From Plantago major (lineage: Eukaryota; Streptophyta; Magnoliopsida; Lamiales; Plantaginaceae), in contig CM048842.1 of NCBI GenBank assembly GCA_026545765.1, forward strand, positions 69,540,371-69,604,370: a stretch of DNA of 64,000 bases. Reading direction: 5' to 3'. Each line of letters starts with the position of its first letter. Within the stretch, counting starts at the first letter, position 1. The translations under genes and the position numbers were made by a program. The notes under the pieces were generated by a model. It saw only the letters and a list, made by a program, of their open reading frames with translations, was not told the DNA's origin and did no database searches. Positions 31,801 through 42,500 of this stretch are shown in pieces.

Positions 31801-33068
31801 CTTGTGGTCATCAGTTCATTTATCTCTTTGTTGATACACCAAGTCACTAAATACCAAGCAGTTTCTTCAAGTACTTCCTGATCATTATGGGTTACTCTGT
31901 ATCAAACATTCAAAAACGTTTAAATGCAGTTTTTGTGCCTAAGTAATTAGTCGCCTTAAGAATTGGTATAATCGAGTTATTTTTCTGTGTAACAGGTTGA
32001 TTGGCTAACAGGAAAAATGCGTGAGAACAACTTTACTGTCTCATCGATGCACGGAGACATGCCACAGAAGGAGCGAGATGCTATAATGGGAGAATTCCGA
32101 TCTGGCCAGACCCGAGTGCTTATCACAACAGATGTTTGGGCTAGAGGACTGGATGTTCAACAGGTATACCTATTATATTTTTCCTACTGCAGCCTTTTCT
32201 TTCGGTCATCTTCTGCGATAGGTGGGATTCAGGAATTGGGATGGGGTGTTTGTGAATCCTTATGCAAGAAATCCATTTTGGACGCACCCATCTTTTTTAT
32301 GCCTCAGTGGGGATCTCAACTTCAAGTATATTTGATAGAAGTGAAAATTTGATCAATTTTCTGAAAACCTAGGACCTTATTGATTAGTCATGGAACTTGA
32401 GAATTCCCGGAGCTTTGACCTGCCAGTTCTAGTTATACTTTAATGTGTTTGCTTACCATATGATCCACCTCAGAAGTTTCAACAGAGCACTTGTAATCAA
32501 CTGAAACCTGGACCCACACAAGTCACAGTGCGTAGATGCTGTAGTCATGTCTGATGCAGCCAGCATATCATTGAATATATGCTCTGCTTAAACTTATAAG
32601 CACGTTTCAAATCCTTCTCCGTATATATTTGTCAGTCTGTGTGTCTGATTTTTTTTTGTCCATGTGTAGTAATTAGTGATTGATTACCCATGCGGTGCTT
32701 TGATTGATTTCCCGCAGGTTTCCTTGGTTATTAATTATGATCTTCCAAACAATCGAGAGCTTTACATTCATCGCATTGGAAGGTCCGGGCGTTTTGGGAG
32801 GAAGGTATGTTTGCAATCTATGTTTCCTCCTTTGTTTTCTGTCATATTTTCTTACTCTTTTTGCTTGGCATTTGAAAGACTGAAACTTCTTTTATGTAAT
32901 ACCGTAAATTTAATAATTTAACTTGAATGTTCTGGGTTTCCCAATTACGTGCAGGGTGTCGCCATAAATTTTGTTAAAAGTGATGACATCAAAATCCTTA
33001 GAGATATTGAGCAGTACTACAGTACACAGATCGATGAGATGCCCATGAATGTTGCTGATTTGATATGA
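28836..33068 (+). CDS. eIF4A3: eIF4A-III, exon-junction-complex DEAD-box RNA helicase
   Basis: An ATP-dependent RNA-binding helicase that clamps mRNA upstream of exon junctions in the nucleus with the MAGO/Y14 and MLN51 partners, marking mRNA for export and nonsense-mediated decay. Eight exons were set by GT-AG and conservation: 28836-29143, 30528-30768, 30887-30967, 31076-31183, 31624-31743, 31996-32163, 32718-32804 and 32955-33068. They total 1227 nt, or 408 aa, the usual plant length. Motifs seen are the Q motif [10 protein letters not shown] (54-63), motif I AQSGTGKT (79-86), PTRELA, TPGR, DESD (184-187; the Ser variant typical of eIF4A3), SAT, and [11 protein letters not shown] near the end. 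The C-terminus NVADLI is canonical. The start is the first ATG after a pyrimidine-rich leader. Intron 1 (1384 bp) contains an hAT element. No defect was seen. Confidence 0.96.
29830..30341. mobile_element. hAT-type MITE in eIF4A3 intron 1
   Basis: The left end CAATGTTGTCAATCCCGG and the right end (minus strand CAAGGTTGTCAATCGC) are inverted. A perfect 8-bp duplication TTAATAAT flanks them (29822-29829 and 30342-30349). The 512-bp element is GC-rich with GATCGCG words. It holds two strong hairpins: one pairs ACCTGTCCGCTACAGC with GCTGTAGCGGGACAGGT, and the other pairs ATCGCGGGCTGTCGCG with CGCGACAGCCCGCGAT, both at about 29877-29952. No coding sequence. Confidence 0.88.
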
Positions 33069-34786
33069 GATTCTTCTGTATCCTGGAACCATAGTGCTTG
33101 AAGGCTGTGCAACTTGTCAAATCATAATCAGAGGCATGCTTGATTTGTCATTACTGCTGCCTTGCTTATTGTCTGTGGGGAGCTATGGCAGACAACCAAT
33201 TCTCATTTTCTGCAGAAGTGTGGTTTTGAGTAAATACAGTAGACTGGAGTTTGATTTGGTTTCGACTGATTTATGTAATCTGGAACACCTTTTCTTTGTT
33301 CAACTGCAAGCACAATTTCTTAGTTATTTACTGGAATCGGGGTTCGACTCAATTTTCCAGTTTCGAGTTTTAACTGTGTTTGTGTAAACCTGTACTGATG
33401 CTTATTTGTTTCGGGTTAAGTGTTTTACGTCAATTAAATGGTAGTAAGCTGGTAACCCATTTTTTTCAACTTGAATTTTTGGCTTCTGGTGCAATATCAC
33501 AATTTATTGTTTGGCATTTAAATCTCGTTGCCTCAGGATTGAGTACGAATGTTTTCTCGCATTGTTCTAAAGATTTCATGCTTCCATGTTTTTTATATTT
33601 CCGCATATGTACTTGTTTGTGTAGATGTGTTAATATCGTTTGCACTTCCTAGTTCAAATATTCCACATCTATTCACAGAATCAAACAGCCATATATTGAT
33701 ATCTAAGCACCTTGGCCAGAGCTGCATTCTAAAGCATAAATATCACATAAAGTACACATGTTTCATTAAAGTCTAAAGACGTGGGCTTCCAAGTTCTGCG
33801 ACCAACATGAAGAGAATTTTAGAATTCCTTGATACTTCGCCAACTCCATCTGCTTGTCTCCTTACTCAATTTTGTCCGATAAAAATGATACACATGGTCT
33901 CTGTGGCCTTTACTTCTGCATCAAAGAAAGATGCAGCCCGAGACTAAAACATGACTGCACTGGCAAGGACTTATACTAATTGCTAAAGCATATAAGAACG
34001 GGTCTCATAAACAAGTTAATCCCTCCGTTCCAGAACAAATGTTGCATTTTGACTTTTTGTAGTCAAACATTTTGCAACTTTAACTCTAATTTAATCTTAA
34101 ACTGTTAATGTAAAATGTTCAATTAAATTATATAATAAAACTTTACGTACTCTCGCACAGAGCAAAGAAAAAATATATATACAGCATGCTGTGAAAGAAT
34201 GAAGCAGCAGATGCAGTCCACAAGTGTCTACGGTCTGGTGTGTAGTGGTTTTCACTGCGTTGCGTGTAAGAAGAAAATCTAGCTAAGTGGACCAAACAGC
34301 ACCGAGGGATTATAAAGAATATGAAGAGTTCAAGTGGACCAAACAGCACCGAGGGATTATAAAGAATATGAAGAGTTCAAGACATTCTAATTTGTCTCAA
34401 TACATACACGATTGACTAGCTATACATTCATGCTTCAACAAATGGATATATATGATTGCCTGCTATACAAGAAACACCCAGCAGTCAATTATAGTCCTGT
34501 CTCTAACATAAAAATACTTGCACATTGGAACAAGTACACTTAAAGTGTATGATTGGACATTAACACAAGCAGCCATCTTACAAATATGGTCAAAATATCA
34601 TTAACAAGCAGCAATACTATAGAGATGGACAGTATTCAGTTAACATCCACCAGAATGCAACATCCAATTCAATCAATTTAGAGTTGTAGCTTATAGGGCC
34701 GAAATGAGAAAAACACTAGTCGTTTCTCAAAGTTCAACAGTAACACTAACCATATAGCAGCCTTCCTCAGACATCATGCATATAAT
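33069..34786. other. eIF4A3 3' flank and intergenic DNA
   Basis: The first few hundred bases are presumably 3' UTR. No conserved protein was recognised in the remainder. A one-ended Stowaway-like sequence (CCCTCCGTTCCAGAACAAA) lies at about 34021. A 47-bp tandem duplication is listed separately. Confidence 0.5.
34285..34378. repeat. 47-bp tandem duplication
   Basis: The unit starting AAGTGGACCAAACAGCACCG occurs at 34285-34331 and, apparently identically, at 34332-34378. The perfect identity points to a recent duplication. Confidence 0.95.
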
Positions 34787-35338
34787 TCAGTAGCCAATTT
34801 CACTTGGATCTCCTACAAACTCTGAAATCTCCTCAAGATTCACATTGAGCAATTCATGTGTGTCTGCATCTCTAACTACACCCTTCTCCTCTTCCAACAG
34901 ATTTCCATACACACCCTTGTGTTCACCATACAGAACAAGCACAGGACCCCCACATGCGGGCACTAGTGTTCTCAAGGATTCCTGATCAACCCCTTGAATC
35001 AACTCCTTGGTTTCATCGATCAATACGTCACACACACCCGGCCCAACAACATCCACAACAATTCCCTTCTCCAAGAACAACTTCCCAACCTTGAGCTCCT
35101 TTCTTATAATCCTAACCCTGATATGGTTTCTCAACCAATTAACCTTCTCGGTTCTCCTATCTTTTCCTACAAGATCTTCATCCTTCACTTTCAGTTCCTT
35201 CAATTTTCTCAAGAACTTTTCCTCCTCCAAGGATCCCACCGCTACAACATATGTAACCGGTAACAGTGATCTAGAGAAGAGAATTAGAGTAGGCAGATTT
35301 GCCAGGAAGGTTAGGGTTAACCTACAAGGTGTTTTCAA
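34787..35338 (-). pseudogene. MOS2-like KOW-domain protein, 5'-truncated copy
   Basis: The minus-strand frame has 183 codons. From about residue 65 it matches the C-terminal KOW-motif region of plant MOS2/GPKOW, an RNA-binding nuclear protein needed for innate immunity and microRNA processing: VNWLRNHIRVRII, VVDVVGPGVCDVLIDET, GGPVLVLYGEHKGVYGNLLE, ending FVGDPSEIGY. The G-patch and most of the protein (about 460 aa in Arabidopsis) are missing. The first ~35 residues are not MOS2-like and are probably read through from flanking DNA. The remaining frame has no stop, so the copy is recent or still constrained. An expressed short KOW protein is possible, but I favour a truncated duplicate. Confidence 0.75.
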
Positions 35339-36425
35339 TTTTGCAGAGATGTACCCGGAAGGAAATAAAATAAGAATACCAACTTGTATCGATTTAATTT
35401 AATTTATAATATATATTGGGGGAGATATATGATTCCCGCCAGCCGCCATCGTCATAGTTCGAGCAGGAAAAGGTTAAATATAGTTATGGTAGTATCTAAA
35501 TATATAATAAAATTGGTGGGCTATATGCAAAATTCTATATGGCATGCCTATTTGAATTTCATCATTCACATTAAATGAAAAAGAAAACAATAATTTTTAA
35601 GTGTACTATATATTTTTGTTATGTTAAATGTATACATAGTTTTTATTAAATCACATATAATTTTATCTGCAAAACTCCGAAAAATATTTTGAACATATAT
35701 TTGGATTCACAGCGACAAGACGAATCCATAGACACCAATCTTATATATTATTATTCATTAAATAAATTATTTATAATATTAAAATAAAAAATCAAATTGT
35801 TAAATGAAATCTATTAGTTGTGTAAATTCTAAATTTGAAAAATAATCCATGGAACATTTTATTCTTGACAATGCAATGCACCTTATAACTTCCACTATTT
35901 GTATTCTTAGTATGTTCACTACATATATAGTTTTTATTAAATCACATATAACTTTATCTGCAAAATTTCGAAAAATATTTTGAACATATATTTGGATTCA
36001 TCGCGACGAAACGAATCCATAGACACCAATTATAAGATATAAATTGAAAAAAAAAGTGTTGAATATTTGAGTAGCATATAATTTTGAGATTGCATATATG
36101 AACTAAGAATAAAGGTAATTACTGGTAATCTATATAATATGATATAAATGTCAGTTTTTATTCTCTCATCTACATATGCTAGAGGACCGAGAACGCCTGT
36201 GGAAATTTACCTTTTTTTTTTTTTTTTTTTTTTTTTTTGTATTTTTAACCTTTCATTATGTTCATTTGGAAAGTTTGTGCAATGGGATAGATCCTTTTTT
36301 ATTGCATGTGTATCGTATATGAGCTGTTCCTAATTAGTGCATGATTAGTGTGACATAAATTGTGTCAATTGTTCATGCCACCTGTCCGGTTATCCATAAA
36401 AAAATGTAACAATCCATCATTGATT
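35339..36425. repeat. gene-free DNA with a 106-bp direct repeat
   Basis: Two copies of about 106 bp occur at 35634-35739 and 35925-36030, 291 bases apart. They share TAGTTTTTATTAAATCACAT, then AAAAATATTTTGAACATATA, then CGAATCCATAGACACCAAT. Substitutions such as AGCGACAAGA against TCGCGACGAA show divergence. A T run lies at about 36210-36238. No gene was recognised. Confidence 0.75.
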
Positions 36426-36426
36426 G

Positions 36427-36535
36427 TGTTAAATCGAGAGCAACATTTATTATATACAGATCAATCGTGTTAAAAGATTGATTAATGATCAATGTGATTG
36501 CTCTCTATGTAACAAGTGTTGCTCTCGATTTAACA
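36427..36535. repeat. perfect 19-bp inverted repeat with 71-nt loop
   Basis: TGTTAAATCGAGAGCAACA (36427-36445) is exactly complementary to TGTTGCTCTCGATTTAACA (36517-36535). The loop contains a partial extra copy and an inner GATCAATC/GATTGATT pairing. It may be a MITE core or a foldback transcript. No gene is evident around it. Confidence 0.85.
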
Positions 36536-37227
36536 CTACACATATTAGACCCAATCTCCAACCACATCCACTCTCAAGTTCAACAAATTTGTGGAATTAA
36601 CACGAGTTATAAATCTATTTTTCAAAAGGTTCCATATTTTGAAAACAATAAAGGTTGTATTATATTGAATTTCAAAATTTTCAAATTCTATTTCTTGAAG
36701 GGTGTTGCCACTCTCAATTGTTTTTCTGGTAGATTAATGTTGCGAATAATTTTGACATAGTTACGGATTTTGTGTTATTTATCTCATTAAATATTTTGGC
36801 GTTTCTTCCCTTGATCCATGAACCGATTAGTGTTGTTTAGCCGACTCATTCGTCTCCCTTTTTCTATGGAGAGGTTTAGATTAAATTTACATTTAGCTTA
36901 TCCTATATTCAACTTTGCAAAATCTCTCAGCCTCTTTTATTTCCAGTCATGTATCTGTACTTTATGAAAATTTAAACGAAATTGATGTAGTCTAATAACA
37001 AAAGTAGGCTCACAACAAATTTGGAAACTCGATTCGATTGGTAAACTCAACTCAAAGAATGAGATAAATTAAACTCATGAACTGAATTAGGTAATCAACA
37101 AATTTTCCAATTGAGTGAGCAAACCAACCCCAAGAATGATTAGGTAATTTCAAACTGGAAACTCAATTTGAATGGTAAACTAAACTCGACGAATGGGATA
37201 ATTCCAACTTGAAAAATTAATTCAATG

Positions 37228-37400
37228 TGGGGAGTATAAGGTGGTTGAGTGGTAAGGGAGTTGTAGGTACAAGCGTGGGGGGATTTGATCGAGCGCAAGT
37301 GGCGTGATTTTCTCCGAAATTGAGTATTATTTTTTCGAATGGAGTCTTGTGTTCTCTGAATTGAGTTATTATATAGTTATTTATCATCGATTGTAATTGC
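37228..37400 (+). repeat. possible tRNA-derived SINE
   Basis: TGGTTGAGTGGTAAGGG resembles a Pol III A box. About 40 bases later, GGATTTGATCGAG resembles a degenerate B box, with an AT-rich tail after it. No target duplication was found. Confidence 0.3.
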
Positions 37401-38101
37401 ATTATTTTTAAACGGGTCAGACGAGTTGATTTTAGTAAACACCTATCCGATGATTTACCTGTTAATAATTATCGGGTTCAGGTCGTATACATGCAAATGA
37501 CCATAACCAACATGAATCAACCCTTTAGTTTCAAACGGGTTCGATTGAGTTGGACCTTACTCATTTAAAAGCTAGACCTGGGAAAATATAGAGTAATTCA
37601 GGAAACGATAATTCTCAATTAAAAAAAAAAAAGGAAACGATAAGATTATGGAATCCCATTGGTTGTGCTGGAGATGCGCGCGTTTGTTTGAAATCAATGT
37701 CAATGAATGAACACCATACACTCATTTAATTGACATTTTCACCAGATTACACGAACTTACTACGGGCCATAACCAACATTGTCTACAGGCAAATTGTTTT
37801 GCACCCTTTAAGGTATAAATACATCATTATAATGCTAACTTAGGCTTCATTTGGTTTGAGGAAAAATGGAAAAAGAAAAATAATAGAGGAAAATAAGATT
37901 TTTAAGGAAAATGTATTAGGGAAAACACCTTTCCTTATTTTGTTTTCTGCTGAGTTTGAATTACAACTAATATATAAACTTTTTATTTGCCTTGCAGTCG
38001 ATTAAATTCAATTACGAGCATGTATTGTTGTTAGTTTGAGTACTCTAATCATGCCGATTGAATTATCCTCTTTCTGGTATTTTATTAAAAGTAAATTATT
38101 T

Positions 38102-38129
38102 CGTGGCATCGCCACGGGTTAGTACTAGT
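38102..38129 (+). mobile_element. putative Helitron 3' terminus (plus strand)
   Basis: The stem CGTGGC-ATC-GCCACG is followed by GGTTAGTA and CTAG and then T, a textbook plant Helitron 3' end (CTAG at 38125-38128). The body would extend to lower coordinates. No Rep/Helicase coding sequence or 5' end was identified between 36535 and 38100. Confidence 0.55.
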
Positions 38130-39140
38130 ATATCACTAAACGCAATAAGGTTCAGTTTAAGGGTGGTCTGACAATGCTACTCGACTGCATTAGTCACATG
38201 TAGTAGCGGATGCTACTGAGAAATTGAAAAGAACGGAATAAGTTTTCGTATTACTATAATTTTGGATCCCGATCAAAGTTTCGATTTCCCTTTTTAACAT
38301 AATCTTACTTTCACTATAATATTACAAAAACATAATGACAATAGTATAACTATTACTAAAAGGTAGGTAATGATAAAGTAAATATTAGTATTATATTTTT
38401 GTTTAATTTCAAAGAGTAAATTTGAATATTTTGAAAACTATTTGTATTTTTTAAATTTAAATATTCACAGCGAGAAATGACAATATGACGATTTGATTGG
38501 ATCTTTGGACCGTTAGATAAAAAAAAATAATGGTGTATAATCAATAGCTGTTGTCAGATATGGCAAAGCCTGACTGCTGCTTCGTCATGCCTCACAACAA
38601 AGAATCAATCACATATTCAAACGTTTATTTTCATTAATTGTAAACTTACTGAAATTAATAATATAGAGAATTTAGAGAGTAAATTTGGGGATTTTGATAA
38701 TTATTTATATATTTTTTAATTTAAAATTTTATAAGCGGAAGGGTGATTACTAGACCATTAAATGACTTTGGCGATTTGATATGGACATTTAAATAAAAAT
38801 CTAATGGTATATATCAATAGCCTATTATCTTAATTGTAGAAGATCCCAAACAACAATGTTCTTGAACTTTTTTAAAAACACCAACCAAAGGCCCGACCCG
38901 ACCTTCATCAGACTCGGGCTTGTGTCGAAATTCCAGGCCCGATCCGGGCCATATGCCTTTGAAAAATGTCTAGGCCTGGACCAGACCTCCAGAAGCCCGG
39001 ACCGACCCATTGATATATGTGACATTCATGGTAAATAATCTAATAAAATTATACTACTATATAATATATATAAAATGTAAATTTAAGAATTTCACCACCA
39101 AAATAGACCCAAATCACTTTCAATTTAAAAACAAAAACCC
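38130..39140. other. intergenic DNA upstream of the tryptophanyl-tRNA synthetase gene
   Basis: AT-rich with no conserved protein. At about 38889-39010 a GC-rich patch with GGCCCGACCCGACC and CCCGGACCGACCC words looks like an hAT-derived remnant, but I could not delimit it. The gene's leader exon begins at about 39140. Confidence 0.45.
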
Positions 39141-39572
39141 TATCCTCCGCCATCTCTACTGCTCCTCGCTCTTCTCGACTCCAGTCCGACGCAGGTGAGT
39201 TCCTCATCCTCATTTTGCTCCTCACTCTGATATGGAGCAATTCCTTTAGCTTGGAAGATGATCAACATAGCCGTTTGCACTCTTCAGATCTGAAGAAACC
39301 TGATAATTATATGTTTCACAAAAATAGACAATAGAGTAGTATTACTTATATTTCAAGTATGAAAATGATTCTAGATGAATAACTGTTTGAATTATCTGGC
39401 TGGCATTCTATACTGTATTGTAGCTTGGAGAGTTGGAGTTTTGTCTTTACTTTTTTCCCCTAATGAATTGAGCCTAATTAATCCTAATAAAATGGAGTAA
39501 CTATCAATTTGATCCAAACCCTATTATCTCTCCTCTTCTCCCATTCTCATCCATCTTTCCTCTGCTACAGCA

Positions 39573-42500
39573 ATGGAGAACACAGCTGAATCCAAACAAG
39601 TCGAAGATGGCCAAGTCGTGACTCCAGAGAGCACAGATGAATCCAAACAAGTCGACGACGGCCAAGTCGTGACTCCATGGGAGGTGGCAGCCGAGAAAGG
39701 GGGCAAAATTGACTACGACAAGCTGATCGACAGGTTCGGCTGCCAACGCCTCAACCAATCCCTCATGGATCGTGTCGTTCGCATCACCGGTCGCCCCGCC
39801 CATGTTTTTCTCCGCCGTGGTGTTTTCTTTGCCCACCGCGACTTCAGTGACATACTTGATGCTTACGAAAGAGGTGAAAAGTTCTATCTCTATACTGGCA
39901 GAGGTCCGTCGTCCGAGGCCTTGCATTTGGGTCATCTAGTACCGTTTATGTTCACCAAGTGAGTAACTCAGCTGCTGAATAATTTAGGAGTGGATTGGTT
40001 TAATTTTGTTCTGATTGTGTGTTTATTGGCAATGAGATTTTATTATGTTTTTGTTGTTTTAGATATCTGCAAGATGCATTCAAAGTGCCGTTGGTGATAC
40101 AGCTGACAGACGATGAGAAGTGTATGTGGAAGGGTTTGACCGTCGAGGAAAGCCAAAAGCTAGCTCGCGAAAATGCGAAGGATATTATTGCTTGTGGCTT
40201 TGATGTTTCGAGGACATTTATATTTTCGGATTTCGATTATGTTGGGGGGTGAGTGATCTCCACTACCTATCCTCCTTCAGTTGCGTCCTTTAGTTGAAAT
40301 TTGATTTTTAATTTTCTGGAAGCTTCATGACTTTATGGTGTTAGCTCTAGCTAGCTCTACTTACTGTTGAAGTTGCTGGCCTTTACTAAGAAGCAATGAT
40401 AAACCATGAAAATAAATACCTATTACTTTTTTTATCACAGGGATTAAGGGTATGAATTTCACCGTGATAAAAGTTTGGAGTAGTTCCTTCTCTTTATAAG
40501 TAGAGTTAAGTAGGGAGGTGACGTAATTTAGAGGTATCGTTGCATGTCATTAGGTGTAATTTAGGGTATTCTGTTAGGAAGAGGTTTAATTTTGTGGTGG
40601 GGGTCTGATGATATCCATTTACGATAGGAGAAGTTGAAGTTAGATAGGTGAAAAGTGTAATTTTGTCAAGGCACGATGATGAGTTACGAAAGCAGGAAGT
40701 TCAAGGATGTAGTATATTACTGAACTATGCTTTTGTTGGTAAGCATTTATAATGCCCACCTGTTGTCATATGTTAATTAGTGATGTCGTTAACAGACATG
40801 TTCACAAACAATAATATTCCTCAAGTCCTTTTATAATAAATTGCAAAATGATTGTGCAGCGCCTTCTACAAGAACATGGTCAAGATTGCAAAATGTGTCA
40901 CATACAATAAGGTGACTGATCACGTCCTACGAATAAGTAACTACCTGGTTTTCCCCGCTACTTTTGAGTGCGGCTGGTGACAGATGTCAACCCTCACGAC
41001 TATGCTCATTTGTGTGGCAGGTGGTTGGTATTTTTGGTTTTACAGGTGAAGATCACATTGGAAAAGTCAGCTTTCCACCTATTCAGGTTGAACTCTATAT
41101 TCAAATGTTGAAATACAGACTATTCTCAGTATTTATACTCCCTCCGTCCCAGTTTCATTTACCCGTATTCCATTTTGTTCCGTCCCAAATTCAATTACCA
41201 TTCCTTTAATGGAAAATCTCTCTCCTACTTTATTCACCATCTCTCATACTTTATTCACTATTTCTCCTACTTTATTCAATCTCTTTCCTACTTTATTACC
41301 ATCTCTCCTACTTTATTCACTTTTTTCTTAAAACTTGTGTCCGGCCCCGCGGGTAATTGAAACCGGGACGGAGGGAGTATTTGATATCTGCTCTTGACGT
41401 ATTCTTCAAACATGTTCTACATCAGTTTTTCTTTTATGTCCCTGCCAGCTTCACTTCTGTTTATTTGAAGAACGAAGTTGTTTATTTCATATAATACTGA
41501 ATTTTCTCGTATTTCCTTTTATTCCTCCCCTCCTAACTTTCAGGTTAAGCCTATGTATGGTTTTTTGTGGGAGCTGATTTTGCTTTCTTGAACAGAAATG
41601 AAACTTTAACTTTGCCCATATCATAGTTAATTAGCTACTACTATTTGTATATATGAGATATAATTGTGTAAGTAGCTTTTTAGTAATGACGACTTCAGGC
41701 AATCTGAATCAGTCATTTTTTTAGTACTGAAGCAGCTACAGAAGAATATTTTGTGTTTAAGGCATAAACTCTAGATGTTGAGTTCATCAAACAATGAAAT
41801 AAATGAATACTTCAAGATATCATGGTGCTTAGTATAACTCTAGCAGTCAAGCACACTGCATACGCAGTTTCAATTAGTAACTAAATAACTTAAGTGTTTT
41901 AGACTTTCTATAACCTAATCGGGAACCATAGACAACATAATGGGACCATTTTTGTCCTTCAGTCCGGGTTTTTACTTCAGTGTTTAGGGCACACTCACTC
42001 GAATCCTCCATGCACACACCCTTAGACAAATTTCGAGCAGGACATATCGTTCCATAGGATACTTAAATGGTGGTTAATTATCAGAGACAGATAATCAGTT
42101 TGAAAGTGGTTAATTTTGTTGAAACCATGAATATGCATAAAATCTTGTGCTCTTCTCTGAACTGTACCCTCCTCACCTGGTATAATACACTTCCACTTAT
42201 TTGATTGCCTCTGTGATTTATCATATAAGAGTCGAGCATGGTTTTTTTTGCTGAGTATAATCCTTTCAAGCATCTCCGTGGGTCTGGAAATATTCTTAAA
42301 CCATTTTGTTTTCAAATGGCTAGCTCGTCCTTTATGTTAAGATCTTAGATTTTGGATATTTCCTTACTAATTTAATTGAAAATTTGCACATATCTTTTAT
42401 GATTACAGGCAGCTCCATCATTTCCAAGTTCCTTTCCACATCTTTTCTCTGACAAAGACAATCTTCGTTGCTTGATTCCTTGTGCAATTGACCAGGTGAG

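Noticed and set aside
34021..34140. Stowaway-like end CCCTCCGTTCCAGAACAAA
   Set aside because: No partner end with a TA flank was found, so it is at most a fragment.
35007..35402. Plus-strand open frames opposite the MOS2-like fragment
   Set aside because: They are antisense shadows; only the minus strand has protein similarity.
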